Assembly: GCA_036365145.1 (NCBI GenBank)
Contig: JAEOAD010000048.1
Span: 17,119,001-17,183,000, forward strand
Reading direction: 5' to 3'
Origin: Orientallactaga sibirica
Lineage: Eukaryota > Chordata > Mammalia > Rodentia > Dipodidae
DNA: 64,000 nucleotides
In this document: positions 44,964 through 56,820 of the stretch, in pieces
Layout: every line of letters begins with the position of its first letter
Position numbering within the stretch: position 1 is the stretch's first letter
Position numbers and translations under genes: made by a program
Notes under the pieces: model-generated
What the model was told of the DNA's origin: nothing
What the model saw: only the letters and a program-made list of their open reading frames with translations
Database searches by the model: none

Positions 44964-45759
44964 TGGTAGCTTTGCTTTTTAAGAGAAAGAGTCTGGAGAT
45001 ACAAAGGGACAATTCAGGAAAGGCAGGATTGAGGTCAAATACTCTAGAACCATCCAACCACACCACTATTCCCCAGGAGAAACCGTGCCCAGCTCCCAGA
45101 TGGCTATGCACTGCCATGCCCTCAGCCCGACTCCTCTCACAGCTGCTACCTCTCAGTCAATGCAAGTGAGATGGGCAGTCAAGCATTTTCCAAAGAAGGT
45201 CAGGCATGCTCAGGCAAGGCAGCGGTGTCCAGCTGACTTCAGCACCCACTGGCCTGTGCTCTGCAGTCTGTGGGGAGTGCCAGGCAAGGTGGGGTTGACT
45301 ATTAAGTGCTCACACCCAAATGGTGAAGGCAGTGGCTCCCTGTGAAGGCTGGGCAGGTGGGAGGTCTCTGGACGCAGCAATCCCGTTTCTTCCTGCTGTT
45401 GCAGGGGTCTGAGATAGATGGCTGATGGAAAGCCTGAGTCATGCTGAGCACAAAGGATGTCTCATGTGTAGAGACCGCTGGGAAATGGAAATTCAAACCC
45501 ACTTTGCCAGAGCAAATGGCATTCTACAGGCTGGAGGCAGGAGAAGCCACCTGCAGTTGGCAGTCACTTATACAGCAGAGCAGACACGTGACTGGCACAT
45601 ACATGAACCTCTTCTGCTCTGCGGCTGGCATCAGAACCTAGGTGGGGGCCCTAGGCCTGCCACAGTGTTCAAGCTGTGTCAATGCTCTGAGTCTCTATTT
45701 ACTCCTCTATGAAACAGAAGCTATGAATATACACATTTAGAGGAGCACTAGTTGGGAAA

Positions 45760-45853
45760 AGAAGCGGTTCAGCGGCGGGGGACCAAAGAAAGCAATGGGG
45801 GTGGATGATCAAACCACATTATTAAACATGCATGAAACTGTCAAAAAATAAAT
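45760..45853 (+). mobile_element. L1 3' terminal fragment
   Basis: gggggtggatgatcaaacca, aacatgcatgaaactgtcaa and aaaataaatg resemble rodent L1 3' ends. Confidence 0.55.
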
Positions 45854-45855
45854 GA

Positions 45856-46020
45856 GGGGCTGAGGAGATGGCTCAGTGGTTGGAAGTGACGCTTGCAAAG
45901 CCTGCCGGCCTGAGTTCCATTCCCCAGCCATCCATAAAGCTGGACAGGCATTCATTTACTGCAGCAAGACACACTGACACACCCTTACACACACGTGTGT
46001 GTGCACACATGTGCAAACAA
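45856..46020 (+). mobile_element. Diverged tRNA-type SINE
   Basis: Head ggggctgaggagatggctca, body ending in an ACAC-rich tail. Closer to generic B2/B3 heads than to the young dipodid subtype. Confidence 0.75.
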
Positions 46021-46034
46021 AGTTTTAAACATGA

Positions 46035-46198
46035 ACTTTTTTTTTTTTTTTTTTGGTTTTGCAAGGTAGGGTCTCACTCTGGTCCAGGCTGACCTGGAAT
46101 TAACTATGTAGTCTCAGGGTGGCCTCGAACTCATGGCAATCCTCCTACCTCTGCCTCCCGAGTGCTGGGATTAAAGGCATGCGCCACCACTCCCGGCA
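46035..46198 (-). mobile_element. B1 SINE
   Basis: Antisense near-consensus B1 after an 18-base poly(T). Confidence 0.92.
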
Positions 46199-46589
46199 AA
46201 CTTTTTTATATATAAAAAGAATATCTGTATGTCAGGGTCCGTGAAGGATTGGACGTGACCCTGGCATACATGGTCCCTCACGGTGCATTCTGTAAATGAG
46301 CAGCTCTCCGTGGTGACGGCTGTTGTCTGCTGTGCAATGTCATGTGAGGCACCAGGCAGACAAGTGTGAAAATCCTCAACTCCTAGGACTATGGACCTTC
46401 AGATCAATGGCTCTGAACAATACAGTGGCCAGAGTGATAGGACTGTCAACATGTGGCAAAGACATGCGGGATGAATTCTACAGGGGTGGTGACTTCTGCA
46501 TGGAGCCTTAAAGGAGAAATAAGTTCTCCGTGGGGACCAGTGGAAGGTAAATGGCCCCACAGGTGATTTTTGATTAAGATTAAGTCTCA

Positions 46590-46827
46590 GGCTTAGAGAG
46601 ATGGCTTAGCGGTTAAGCACTTGACAGTGAAGCTTAAGGAACCCCGTTTGAGGCTCGACTCCCCAGGACCCACGTAAGCCAGATGCACAAGGTGGTGCAT
46701 GCGTCTGGAGTCCTGTTTGCAGTGGCTGGAGGCCCTGGCGTGCCCGTTCTCTATCTATCTGCCTCTTTCTCTGTCTGTCACTCTCAAATAAATAAATAAA
46801 ATAAATAAACAAAAAAAATTTTTTTAA
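46590..46827 (+). mobile_element. Dipodid tRNA-type SINE
   Basis: Exact 14-bp duplication aagattaagtctca at 46576-46589 and 46828-46841; aaataaataaataaa tail. Confidence 0.93.
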
Positions 46828-46904
46828 AAGATTAAGTCTCATATAAAGTCTCTAGTCGTCAGAGCCCTGCTCGAGGCGTGTCATTGGGAGCAGATCTTTC
46901 GTGC

Positions 46905-47130
46905 AGCCCTACTGTGTGTGGTGAGCCAGTTTGAGCTCTGGCTCATCTCGCTTGCTGCTGTTGGTGTTTACTTTCTCCGCTGGGGATGCGCAGTGAGCCA
47001 GCTTGTTCCACCACGACGGAGCCTCCCCTGGAAAGTGGAAGCCTGACGTAAACCCTTTCCCCCCTAATCTGCTTCTGGTCAGGTGTTTGTCATAGCCACG
47101 AAAAGGGTAACCGCAACCAATACGAATGTT
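46905..47130 (+). mobile_element. MaLR-type LTR, 3' half
   Basis: gtgagccagcttgttccacc, cctggaaagtggaagcctga, taaaccctttcccccctaat and ctgcttctggtcaggtgttt match the 3' half of MT/ORR-type LTRs. Confidence 0.65.
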
Positions 47131-47139
47131 GAAAAGCGT

Positions 47140-47760
47140 TCGTGTGAATGTCATGTTTCATCTCCACTGTCAGCTCTATGGGATGGAGAGAGATGAGGAA
47201 GGGAGAGCTTGGGCTGTACCTGTGAGGCCGTTTCTAAAGACGATCGTATCATGAGAGCTCCGACCTACTGAATGATTTACCCCATTGGTGGACTTAACTT
47301 TTGAATGGACTGAAGGTGGGCATGGAACTGTAGAGGACAGGTGCCTGGTTGGAGGAGACAGGTCACTGGGGGCATGGCCCTGGGGACTTTATCTTGCCCT
47401 GCCTTATTCTTTCTGTCCACCGTGATGTGAGCTGCTCCACCAGGCCCTGACCACATGGTGAACTGAAACTCCCTTTCAGATGTTTTCTCAGGTATTTTAT
47501 GTTTTTATTTTTATTATTTTATTGTTTATTTATTTATTTATTTAATTTTTGTTGTTGTCGTTGTTTTTCAAGGTAGAGTCTCAGTCTAGCCCAGGCTGAC
47601 CTGGAATTCACTATGTAGTCTCAGGGTGGCCTTGAACTCATGGGGATCCTCCTACCTCTGCCTCCCGAGTGCTGGGATTAAAGGCGTGCGGCACCACGCC
47701 CGGCTTTCTCAGGTATTTTATCATGGTGACAACCAGTACCTAACACACTGGCTGATATGA
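47140..47760 (+). mobile_element. Interspersed repeat split by B1
   Basis: tgaggccgtttctaaagacg, ccaccgtgatgtgagctgct and tatcatggtgacaaccagta, interrupted by the B1 at 47501-47705. Confidence 0.6.
47501..47705 (-). mobile_element. B1 SINE nested in older repeat
   Basis: Antisense near-consensus B1. An exact 16-bp duplication ttctcaggtattttat lies at 47485-47500 and 47706-47721. Confidence 0.95.
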
Positions 47761-49289
47761 GAGGGATGCCCTGAGGTGGGAACTGGAGGAACAGAAAGAG
47801 CCACTTGTGGAAGTCAGAGAAAAGATAAGAACCCTGAACCTTCATTGCCTGGGAAAGGGAGGAGACCAAGGGGACAGGATGACTAAGTAACTTGTGGGAG
47901 CCCAGATCAGATCGTAGACTAGCAAAGGATTTCTTGAGAAAATATTGGTGAAGTCTATATGCATTTCATACTTAGGTTGATACCAAGGTTAGTGGCTTTG
48001 TTTTTCATAAATGCTTTATGGTTATGTAAAATGTTGACATGTGGGGAAATGGGGTGAAGCGTTTAAAGGATCTTTCTTCAGTCTTTTTTGTAACTCTTCA
48101 GTAACTTTAAAATTACTTCGATATTACAAAAAATATTAAATGTCAAAAAAAATAAAAACAGAGGAGGGAGTGAAAGAGGACAGTAATATAAACACAGACA
48201 CTTCTGGTTGCCATTCCTCAGGGTGCACGTGAGATGAGAGAGCAGATCTGATGCTCCAAGCCCTCTCATTGTGTAAGCAATGCACACATGTGGCCCTGAA
48301 ACACAAGCCAATTATTTCACTCATCTCCCCAAAGAAGGAACAGCAAGCAATTCAACTGCACAATGAGAATCCAGGGTCTCGACTGATTGCAAAGAACTTC
48401 TTGGTCTCCCACAATGCAACTTGTCCAGCCATTTTGAGGAAAGCTCCCACACTGTAGTGAGATCCTATCTGTGTATATACGACAAGACTCCCTAATATCT
48501 CTGACATCCTCTTCCTCTGAACCTCAGTTCCCGCCCAGGTCTGGAAAGCAGGCTCGGAAGTGGAGTTTGGAAATCACCAAGATGCTTCCCTAATCCCCTG
48601 TCATCTCTGGTTTTTCTTCCTCGCCAGGAAAGATGCAGTAGAGAGCAGAGAAGGACTGGTTTGGAGTTCTCTTATAAACCTTCAAGGTCGTGAGCCAAAA
48701 GGTTACTCAACCAGCCCCAATGACCACCACGCAGCAGGCAAACTACCAAACAAAACCCATGCCCATGAGGCACAAACACAGCATCCTCTGGGCATTCATT
48801 GTACAAGGCATGCAGTCCACACACACAGCCCAGGGGAACTGAGAGATGACTGAAGCCAGGCAGTGTCTCCAGAAACCTATGTCACCTGGAAAGCTGCCAC
48901 CCCCGAGAGCACCAAGTCATTGTTGTGACAAACTGGCCTGCCTTGTGTCTGTGCCAGATGGTTTAAGAAGGAAATGTGATCTTCCCTTCCCACTCTGCCA
49001 TTTCTGACTGCAGGCACAGGACAGATGACAATGGCAGTGGGTGTCGTCTGGAAGGAGAAAAGGGGTTAGACAAGGCTTGGGAGTATGCTGGAGAAAAATG
49101 CTGACAGGTGGGCAGCTTTCTGCCTCTTAATGGTCAGTGGACAATGTTCCTTTCTGATAGGTGGGAAGAGCTCCTCTGGCCACAAAATTTGAACCTGACA
49201 CTTAAGATTTCCTACATCTGGGGTAAACATTAAAAGTCTTCCTTACAGCCCTATATTGGACTGAAAAGGGGAAAAATAGAATATTCCCT
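47722..49289. other. Unique sequence with a possible old repeat end
   Basis: 47985-48160 (gtggggaaatggggtgaagc ... ctttaaaattacttcgatat) looks like the 3' end of an ancient mammalian repeat. The rest is unrecognised. Confidence 0.45.
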
Positions 49290-49930
49290 GTGTTGGTTCG
49301 CTTTTTACCACTATGACAAATATTTAAGAGGAACAATTTAGGAGGAAGGACATTCTGGCTGGCTGTTTCATAAGTTTCAGCTCAAGGTGGGCTAAAAAGA
49401 GACAGAATGTCATGGCAGTAGGAGCACAGGGCTGCTCCCCTCATGGTAACCAGGAAGCAGAAAAGAGACAGAGGAAGGGACAGGGTAAGATACATCTGTC
49501 ACAGACACATATCCAGGGCTGCAGAGATGGCTTAGTAGTTAAGGCACTTGCCTACAGAGCCTAAGGGCCTGGGTTCGATTCTCTAGTACCCATGTAAGCC
49601 AGATGCACAAGATGACACATGCCTCTGGAGTTTGTTTGCAGTGGCTGAAAGCCCTGGTGTGCCCATTCTCTCTCTATCTTCCTCTCTGTATCTCTCAAAT
49701 AAATAAATAAAATTATTATTTTTTTTTTTAAAAGACACATATCCAGTGACCTACTTTCTCCAGCCAGGTCCTACTTCCTCAGAGTCCACAGTGTGAACTC
49801 ATCGGCAGATAAACTTATTTACAAAGTTAGTGCAATGGGGATCCAACCACTCCCCAATATTAGTACCACCTCCTGGGGACTAAATCCTCAAAGCATGAAC
49901 CTTCTGAGGAACATCTACCGTTCAAACTGT
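49290..49930 (+). mobile_element. Interspersed repeat, host of a SINE
   Basis: ttaccactatgacaaatatt, ctcaaggtgggctaaaaaga, then after the SINE actttctccagccaggtcct and accacctcctggggac. Same family as 15705-16437 by layout; class unresolved. Confidence 0.55.
49517..49732 (+). mobile_element. Dipodid SINE nested in an older repeat
   Basis: Exact 14-bp duplication agacacatatccag at 49503-49516 and 49733-49746. The host repeat (49290-49930) resumes after the duplication. Confidence 0.94.
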
Positions 49931-51145
49931 GACCCTTCCTAAACAAGCATGGGTGTGAAGATTTAGCTATAGGGTAACTTGCAATGGGGAAACTAACTTA
50001 GAAGGCAGTCTTGAAATAATGCTCCACACACATATATATGGTGCTTGCTGCCCAGCCTCTGTGTCCTGTGCTCAGAAAATAGGACTGAGAACGGGATGGG
50101 GGCTGGAGTGTTAGAGTCTACAGAGAATTCTGGAAGAGGGGCTTTCCATGCAATTTTACCTACCCTCAACCCTGCAAGTGACTACTTCACTTAAGACTTC
50201 ATGAATTGCAATTTCCAGGCCATAAAGATTCCCTCACAAGAAGCATAGGACTCAAGATTATTTGATAAAAGTAAACCCTGGACTTCTCAGGGAACCAGGG
50301 ACATTGCCCCACTTTGCACTAGCCTGGGTGACATAGGGATGTTAAGGCCTGTTGAAATGGAGAGCTGTCTGAACATAAAATTGACATCCAGAGGAGAGAT
50401 TTTAAGAAACAGGGCCAAAATTCTCCGTGGTTTTTACATAAACATTTTTATAAGTATTTATTTGTCTTATCAGTCCTGAAAATTCTCATCTCTTGTGGCT
50501 GTTTTTCATTTTTCGAAGTAGGGCCTCTCTCTAGCCCAGGCACACCTAGAATTCATTCTGTAGCCCAGGCCAGCCTCAGACTCACGGTGATCCTCTTACT
50601 TCAGCTCCTCGGTGCTGGCATTCAAGGAGCGAGCCGCCACACCCGGCCACAGGGCTGGAATTCTGACAACGTTTAGAACCTCTGGATCAAACCGCACCTG
50701 AAGCTGGTCCAATTCTGATTGCAATGTTGCCATCGATTTGATTTTTTAGGGCAGTTTGGGTTGCTGTTTATTTGATTTTAGGACGGTTTGGGTTTATATG
50801 TCTTGCGAGTAGAAGAACTGAGCATCCGGGTGGTGTGGTGTGTTTTCCACAGCGACCATATCTGGGTTTCAAAGTCACGGTGCTTTTTAACATCTTCTCT
50901 TGGTCTCAACTCTGGGAGAAGCCTGGGTCACACTTTAGAAAAAGGAATAAAGTTACTGTTAATTTGGAATCTTGTTATTATATTCTGTACTATAATGACT
51001 GTCAGACTCAAGGGATGGCTCTGTCTAGATATTACAGTGTATACAGTGTATCTAATGGTATTGTAGCTCGATCTGATCTGCAGGAAACCTGCCTGTCACA
51101 CCTTGATCCTTCACTGGAATTTTACAGCCTTGGTAATTAGTGTAT
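49931..51145. other. Unique sequence around one B1
   Basis: Near 50733-50795 a short direct repeat (tttgattttttagggcagtt versus tttgattttaggacggtttg) is visible. No gene recognised. Confidence 0.5.
50505..50648 (-). mobile_element. B1 SINE
   Basis: Antisense B1, internally rearranged (tagcccaggc repeated twice), ending gccgccacacccggccac. Confidence 0.88.
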
Positions 51146-51153
51146 TAGTCATG

Positions 51154-51155
<2 letters not shown>

Positions 51156-51199
<44 letters not shown>
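51156..51199. repeat. (GT)n microsatellite
   Basis: About 21 GT units at the tail side of the antisense B3. Confidence 0.99.
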
Positions 51200-51201
<2 letters not shown>

Positions 51202-51375
51202 ACATGCCCAAGTGTGTGTAGGGAGGTCAGAGAAAAATCTCAGATTTCTGAGCCTCGCCTTTCACCTCGTTTGAGAGAGGGTCTTTCTCTTGTTTGCCAC
51301 TGCAAATGCCAGACTTGCTGGCCTGCAAACCTGACTCAGCTTCCCGTTGCCATAGATGCATTGTGATTACAGGTG

Positions 51376-51542
51376 TATGTGACACCCACATCCAGCTCTA
51401 TGTGACACCCACATCCAGCTCTATGTGACACTCACATCCAGCTCTATGTGACACTCACATCCAGCTCTATGTGACACCCACATCCAGCTCTATGTGACAC
51501 CCACATCCAGCTCTATGTGACACTCACATCCAACTCTATGTG
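51376..51542 (+). repeat. 23-bp tandem array, 7 units plus 6 bases
   Basis: Unit tatgtgacacccacatccag + ctc. A C/T variant inside the unit follows the order C,C,T,T,C,C,T, suggesting block duplication. Confidence 0.98.
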
Positions 51543-52533
51543 GGTTCCGGCTGGGGATCTGATCTTTGGTTCCAAGCTAAATGCTTTGAACCACTGAGCC
51601 CTCTCCCCAGCCCGATCATGCTTCTTCCTTCCTTTCCTTCATTCATTTCTTTATTGACCTATTTTGCATTTCAGGTTCTTTGACATCTTGGAACCTTTTT
51701 TTTTCTAGACCCTAGAAATACTGCTTCTTCAAGACAAGAGCTAGTCTGTATCTATCTATGCACAGTAAGTGAGTGGTCTTTCCTAAGCAAGCAATCCAGA
51801 GCCCTCATTCCCCAGTCTGCTCATTCGTCAGGCTCCCACAGGGCTCCCACACGCTCTGCCACTATTCTCCTCTAATCACCCAGAGCCAGGTTTACATACC
51901 CCAGAGACCACTGAAATTATTCAATGCCTGCTTGGCTTGCCTGAAACTCAGCAAAGGATCTTGCTGCGGCTTCCCCCCTGGCTCCTCTGTGACCCTGCCT
52001 GGCAGGCCTCCCCCTGGGAAGAGCAAGTGACAAACGATGTTTCACTGACAAACCTCTCCTGATCTATTGACCTCCCTGTACCCAGATAATGAGAAAACCT
52101 ATCTTTTTGTAACATTGTATTTGTCTGTTAGGAACCCCGCACCCACAGAATGTGCAGACAAGCCTAGTTTAGCCACCAGTGACAGATGGCCACATGCCCA
52201 ACCTTAGGTATTTTCATTTGATGTCCCCAGACCCTGTTTTATTATAATTTATTTATTCATGTACACAGAATTAAATTTCATTATGGTATTTTCAAACAAA
52301 TTTTTTTGCTCCTCTTTCCACTTCTCCCTCGCATCCTTCTCCCCTGTTATACCCTCCCCCTAACTTAGCCTCCCTTTTGCTATCTCACTACATGCATTCT
52401 TTTGCCCTCCCCACTCCCCCACCCCATTCTCACCACCTGTTGTTGCCCTCTTGCGTTCTCCTATCTCACACACTCATACTCCACACTCAGTCCCACATGC
52501 CCTTATTCACAAATATTAAAAGTTAGGATTTGA

Positions 52534-52719
52534 GTTGGAGAGTTAGCTCAGCAGTTAAAGGCACTTGCTTGCAGAGCTTGATGGCCTGGGTTTGATTCCC
52601 CAGTGCCCATGTAAAGCCAGGTGCACAAAGTGGTGCATGCATCTGGAGTTCATCTGCAGTGGCAAAACACCCTGATATGTCCATTCTCTTTCTCTCTCTC
52701 TCTCTTTGCTCTTGAAAAT
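52534..52719 (+). mobile_element. Dipodid SINE nested in antisense L1
   Basis: Head ttggagagttagctcagcag. Flanked by gttaggatt and gttaggatc from the host L1 3' region. Confidence 0.82.
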
Positions 52720-52949
52720 GTTAGGATCCACATTTGAGAGAGAACATGAGACTTTTGTCTTTCCGGACCTGGGTTACCTTAGTTAGTGTGCTTTTTCCAA
52801 TTCCATCCTTTTTGCTGCACATTTTATAACTTCATATATATATTTTTTTACAACTGAATAAGTCTAAGAGTTTTCTGGTAGAGTCTGTAGGGCCCCTTAA
52901 ATATGTCATCTATAAATAGGGGTAGTTTCATTTCTTCCTTTTTGTTTTT

Positions 52950-53147
52950 TAAAATTATTTTAAAATATTTATTTATTTATGAGAGAGAGAAAGAGAATGG
53001 GTACACCAGGGGCTCTAGCCATTGCAAATCAACTCTAGACAGTTGTGCCACCTGTGCATCTGGCTTATGTGGGTCCTGGGGAATCAAACGTGGGTCCTTT
53101 GGTTTTGCAGGGAAATGTTTTAACTGCTGAGCCATCTCTCCATCCTA
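52950..53147 (-). mobile_element. Dipodid SINE nested in antisense L1
   Basis: Antisense copy ending gccatctctccatcct. L1 reverse-transcriptase-derived sequence lies on both sides. Confidence 0.88.
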
Positions 53148-53569
53148 CCTTCTGATTTCATTCCTTTTCTGTACTTATCTGATTGCTTGCTCTAGCTAAG
53201 ATTTTGATAACATATTGAATAAAAGTAGAGACAGTGGACACCCTTGTCTTATCCCATATTCTGAGAGAGATGTTTTCAGTTTGTCCCCATTCAGAATAAT
53301 GTTGGCTATAGGTTTGTCATAGATAACCTTCATTATTGTGAGGTATGCTCCATATATTTCTAATTGCTCCAGAACTTTTATCATGAAGACATGTTGAACT
53401 TTGTCAAGTGCCTTCTCTGCAGCTACAGAGATGATCATAGGATGGTTGTCTTTCAGGTTATTTATATGGTTGATTTGCATATATTGAGCCATCCTTGCAT
53501 CCCTAGCATGAAATCTACTTGTCATGATGTATAATCTTCTTAATATGTGCTTGGGCTAGACCTATTTGT

Positions 53570-53832
53570 AAAAATTTTTTTGAGATTTTTTTTTTCCATT
53601 TGAGAGAGGCAGAGAAAGAGAGAGAGAGAGGAAGAGGCAGAGAGAATGGGCGCACCAGGGCCTTTCAGCTGCTGTGAATGAACTCCAGATGCATGCACCC
53701 TCTTGTGCACATGAGCAACATTGTGTGCTTGCATCACTTTTGCATCTGGCTTACATGGGAGCTGGAGATTTGAACAAGCATTCTTAGGCTTCACAGGCAG
53801 GTGCCTGAACCGTAAAGCCATCTCTCCAGCCC
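53570..53832 (-). mobile_element. Dipodid SINE, long variant, nested in antisense L1
   Basis: Antisense long subtype (gcttgcatcacttttgcatc) ending ccagccc at 53832. L1 continues at about 53835 with gttgagaatttttaatc. Confidence 0.9.
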
Positions 53833-54262
53833 TTGTTGAGAATTTTTAATCAATGTTCATCAGGGAAATTGGAATGTCATTTCCCCTTTTGTTGTGTCTT
53901 TACCTGGTTTTGATATCAAGATAATACTGGAGTCGTAGAATGAGTTTGGTAGTATTCCTTCCTTTTCTATTTTGTGTAAGAGTTTGGGAAGTGTTGATAT
54001 TAGATCTCCTATAAAAATTTAATAGAATTCAGCAGTATATCCATCTGGTCCCAGGCTTTTCTTTATGGGGAGACTTTTAATTGCTGCTTCAATCTCACTG
54101 CTCATTATGGGTGTGTTTAAATTATTTATATCTTCTGATTTTAATTTTGGTAGATCAAATGCATTTGGAAATTTATCCATTTCATCTAGGTTTTCAAGCT
54201 TCTTGGAAGATAAGCTTTCATAGCATTCCCTGAAATCATGAGCCAAAAATGATAATTTCCTT

Positions 54263-54592
54263 CTTTTTATGTCTCTCTGTGTGTTCATTTGTATATATGC
54301 AGGTGTGCATGCATGCATGTGGAGTCCAAGGACAACCTCAGGAATTATTCTCAAGAATGTAATCCTCCCTTTTATGAGACAGTGTCTCTCACCGGCCTAG
54401 AGCTTACCAATTAGGCTAAATTGGTTGGCCACAGGGGCCCAGGGATACTCCATCTCCACTTCTCCAATGCTGAGATGATTGTAGGCAAGCACCACCATGC
54501 AGCACATTTTAATGTGGGTATTAGGCATCAAATTCATGTCCTCACACTTGCGAGGAAAGCCCTTACCTACTGAGCTATCTCCACAGTCCCTG
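54263..54592 (-). mobile_element. B3-type SINE
   Basis: Antisense B3 (tgtggagtccaaggacaacc ... tactgagctatctccacagt) at the upstream edge of the antisense L1. Confidence 0.82.
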
Positions 54593-54976
54593 TCTCAGGA
54601 CTTTTATCACAGTGACGCAAAGATGACTACCACCCCCTAGGATCCTGGTTCTGTTTATTTGCAGAACCCTGACTCACATCGATTACTGTATCAAAAATGA
54701 TTCTAGATGAATAGAAATTGTGGTTGAGTTTTGAAATTCTTCTGGGTCTTCTTGAATTGTCTCTCATCTAGCTGGATTAAAAGTCACTAACAGTTCTATA
54801 TCTAGCAGCAAAGATAGCACAGTCCATGGCGGGACTATTTATAGCTCTATGCAAGGCATCTGCATTGAATCTTACTCATCAGACACTTATAAGAAACAGG
54901 AAGCTAAATGACTTTGTATCTGACACTTGAACGTTTTTAGAAAACTATAGAGCATGAAGATATTAGCTGGCTTTTT

Positions 54977-55193
54977 ATTTTTTTTTAAGATTTTATTGTT
55001 GTTTATTAGAGACTAACAGAGAGAAAGAGAGAGAGTGGGAGAATGGGTGCACCAGGGCCTCTAGCCACTGCAAACGAACTCCAGACACATATGCCACCAT
55101 GTGCATCTGGCTTACGTGGGACCTGGAGAATCGAACCTGGGTCCTTAGGCTTCTCAGGCATGTACCTTAACCACTAAGCCATCTCTCCAGTCC
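54977..55193 (-). mobile_element. Dipodid tRNA-type SINE
   Basis: Exact 15-bp duplication attagctggcttttt at 54962-54976 and 55194-55208. Confidence 0.94.
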
Positions 55194-55918
55194 ATTAGCT
55201 GGCTTTTTTTCCAACACTGTTGGACAAAACCATGACGGAAAAGAATGGATTCAGGGGACATACATTTTCAGTCCAGACACCGAATAGCTTCTAGGTGTGA
55301 CATGAAGGAGGCCCTTGTCTCCTTTAGCTGCAGGGCAGAAATTGCTGAAAATCAAATGTAAAATCTCATCTCCTGATTGGCGGAATCATAATGTAAGTGG
55401 GATTTCTATCCTCACAGGGCTAAAGTGAGGGCATGGGTAGGGAAAGAATAAGATCCTATAAGTTGGGATAAAAGCATGTGGAAAGATTGACAAATCTGGA
55501 GACATTTAGCCTCTCAATTATGAATGAATGGCTAGGGACAGAATTCTTACAATCCCAATGGAAGTAGCTTTCCCACACCCAGAAAAGAAAATCTTCTGTA
55601 AGCCCAGGAGTAACAACCTCCCCACCCCTAATGGCCATCTTCTCGGAAGGATTGGCCTTGTGTTTTCTAAGGTATGGCCTCCCTTGCAGCAGTTGGCAAG
55701 CAAGGCAATGATGATTCTCCTCAGGACTCACTCTGGTCATCCCTCTATGCTGGTCAAGCCACAACTACACTCAAGGCCCCCAGCCTCTAGAAGTGGAACA
55801 CAAAGTTATCCATGGAAAATCATGCTGAATTCCAAAAGAACTACTTGAATTGCCTAGCTTATATAAGTGAAAATCTTGGGAAAGTGGGTGAAAATAGATA
55901 TTGAAGTTTAGGACCGTA

Positions 55919-56222
55919 GGGGTTGGGGAGATGGCTGCGTAAACATGATGACCTGAGTTCAGATCTCAGAATCCATGCAGAAGCTAGATGGAGTAACAGC
56001 ATCTATCATCCCAGCCTTCCTACTACAAGGTGAGGGTAGGGACAGAAGACTTCCCAGAAGTGTGCAGGCCAGCGAGCATCGTTCACTGGCATGTGCAGCA
56101 GGGAGCAAGAGACTTTGGTCAGACAAGATGGAAGGCAAACACTGACATCTGAGGTTGCCTGACCTCCAAATGATCTGTGCTGTGACACATGCATGCCCAC
56201 ACTCACACACACATACACACAT
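55919..56222 (+). mobile_element. B3-type SINE
   Basis: Sense B3: head ggggttggggagatggctgc, end ggttgcctgacctccaaatg and an ACAC-rich tail. Confidence 0.82.
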
Positions 56223-56253
56223 CATTCATACACACAAAGACATAATCAAAACA

Positions 56254-56820
56254 GGGGTTAGGGAGACGGTTCAGTGAGTAAGAGCACTGGCCACCTAAGT
56301 TTGATTTCCCCAGCACCCATGTTAAAAACCAGGCATGGGGCTGGAGAGATGGCTTAGCAGTTAAGGCGCTTGCCTGCAAAGCCTAAGGACCCAGGTGTCA
56401 TTCCCCAGGACCCATGTAAGCCAGATGTGCAAGGTGGTGCATGGAGTTTGTTTGCAGTGGATGGAGGCTCTGGTGTGTCCATTCTCATTCTCTCTGTCTG
56501 TCTCTCTTCTCTTTATCTCTGTCTCTCTGCTAGTAAATAAATAAATACATAAATAAATGTTTTTAAAAAGATAACAGCCATGGACCCACATACCTGTAAC
56601 CCTAATCCTGAGGGCAGCAATGACTGGAGAATTGCTAGAGCTTGCTTGACCAATTGACCAAAAATGGCTGCTCCAGAGTCAATGAGAGACCTCGTCTCAA
56701 GAAAACAAGTGAATGAGTGCAAAGAGGATCCCTCATGCTCTCCTTTGGCCTCCATAGGTTTGCACACAGGCAGCCCACATCTGTACATACATGTGAACAC
56801 AACAACATACACACACACAC
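56254..56820 (+). mobile_element. B3-type SINE split by a younger SINE
   Basis: Head ggggttagggagacggttca through ccaggcatgg (56337). Interrupted by the SINE at 56338-56572, then resumes at about 56575 to a (CA)n tail. Confidence 0.8.
56338..56572 (+). mobile_element. Dipodid SINE nested in a B3 element
   Basis: Near-consensus copy interrupting the B3 at 56254-56820, just after its ccaggcatgg box. It has an aaataaataaatac tail. Confidence 0.92.

Larger units (their letters stand above)
51146..51616 (-). mobile_element. B3-type SINE containing a 23-bp tandem array
   Basis: Antisense B3: (GT)n, ttgagagagggtctttctct, tgattacaggtgtatgtgac, and the head end cactgagccctctccccagc. The array at 51376-51542 is an internal expansion of its gacacccacatccagctc segment. 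Confidence 0.75.
52235..54240 (-). mobile_element. L1 remnant with three nested SINEs
   Basis: Antisense L1. The 3'UTR-like T/C-rich part (52245-52520) is followed by the ORF2 C-terminal edge (52720-52860). A deletion then joins it to the RT region (52865-54240). The minus strand encodes fragments such as EYGIRQGCPLSLLLFNML (near 53200-53260) and IKSLPIKKSLGPDGYTAEFY (near 54020-54080), the latter a classic L1 RT lead-in. SINEs interrupt at 52534-52719, 52950-53147 and 53570-53832. Frames are broken. Confidence 0.88.

Noticed and set aside
51376..51542. CRISPR-like array
   Set aside because: Contiguous 23-bp units with no spacers; tandem expansion in a SINE.
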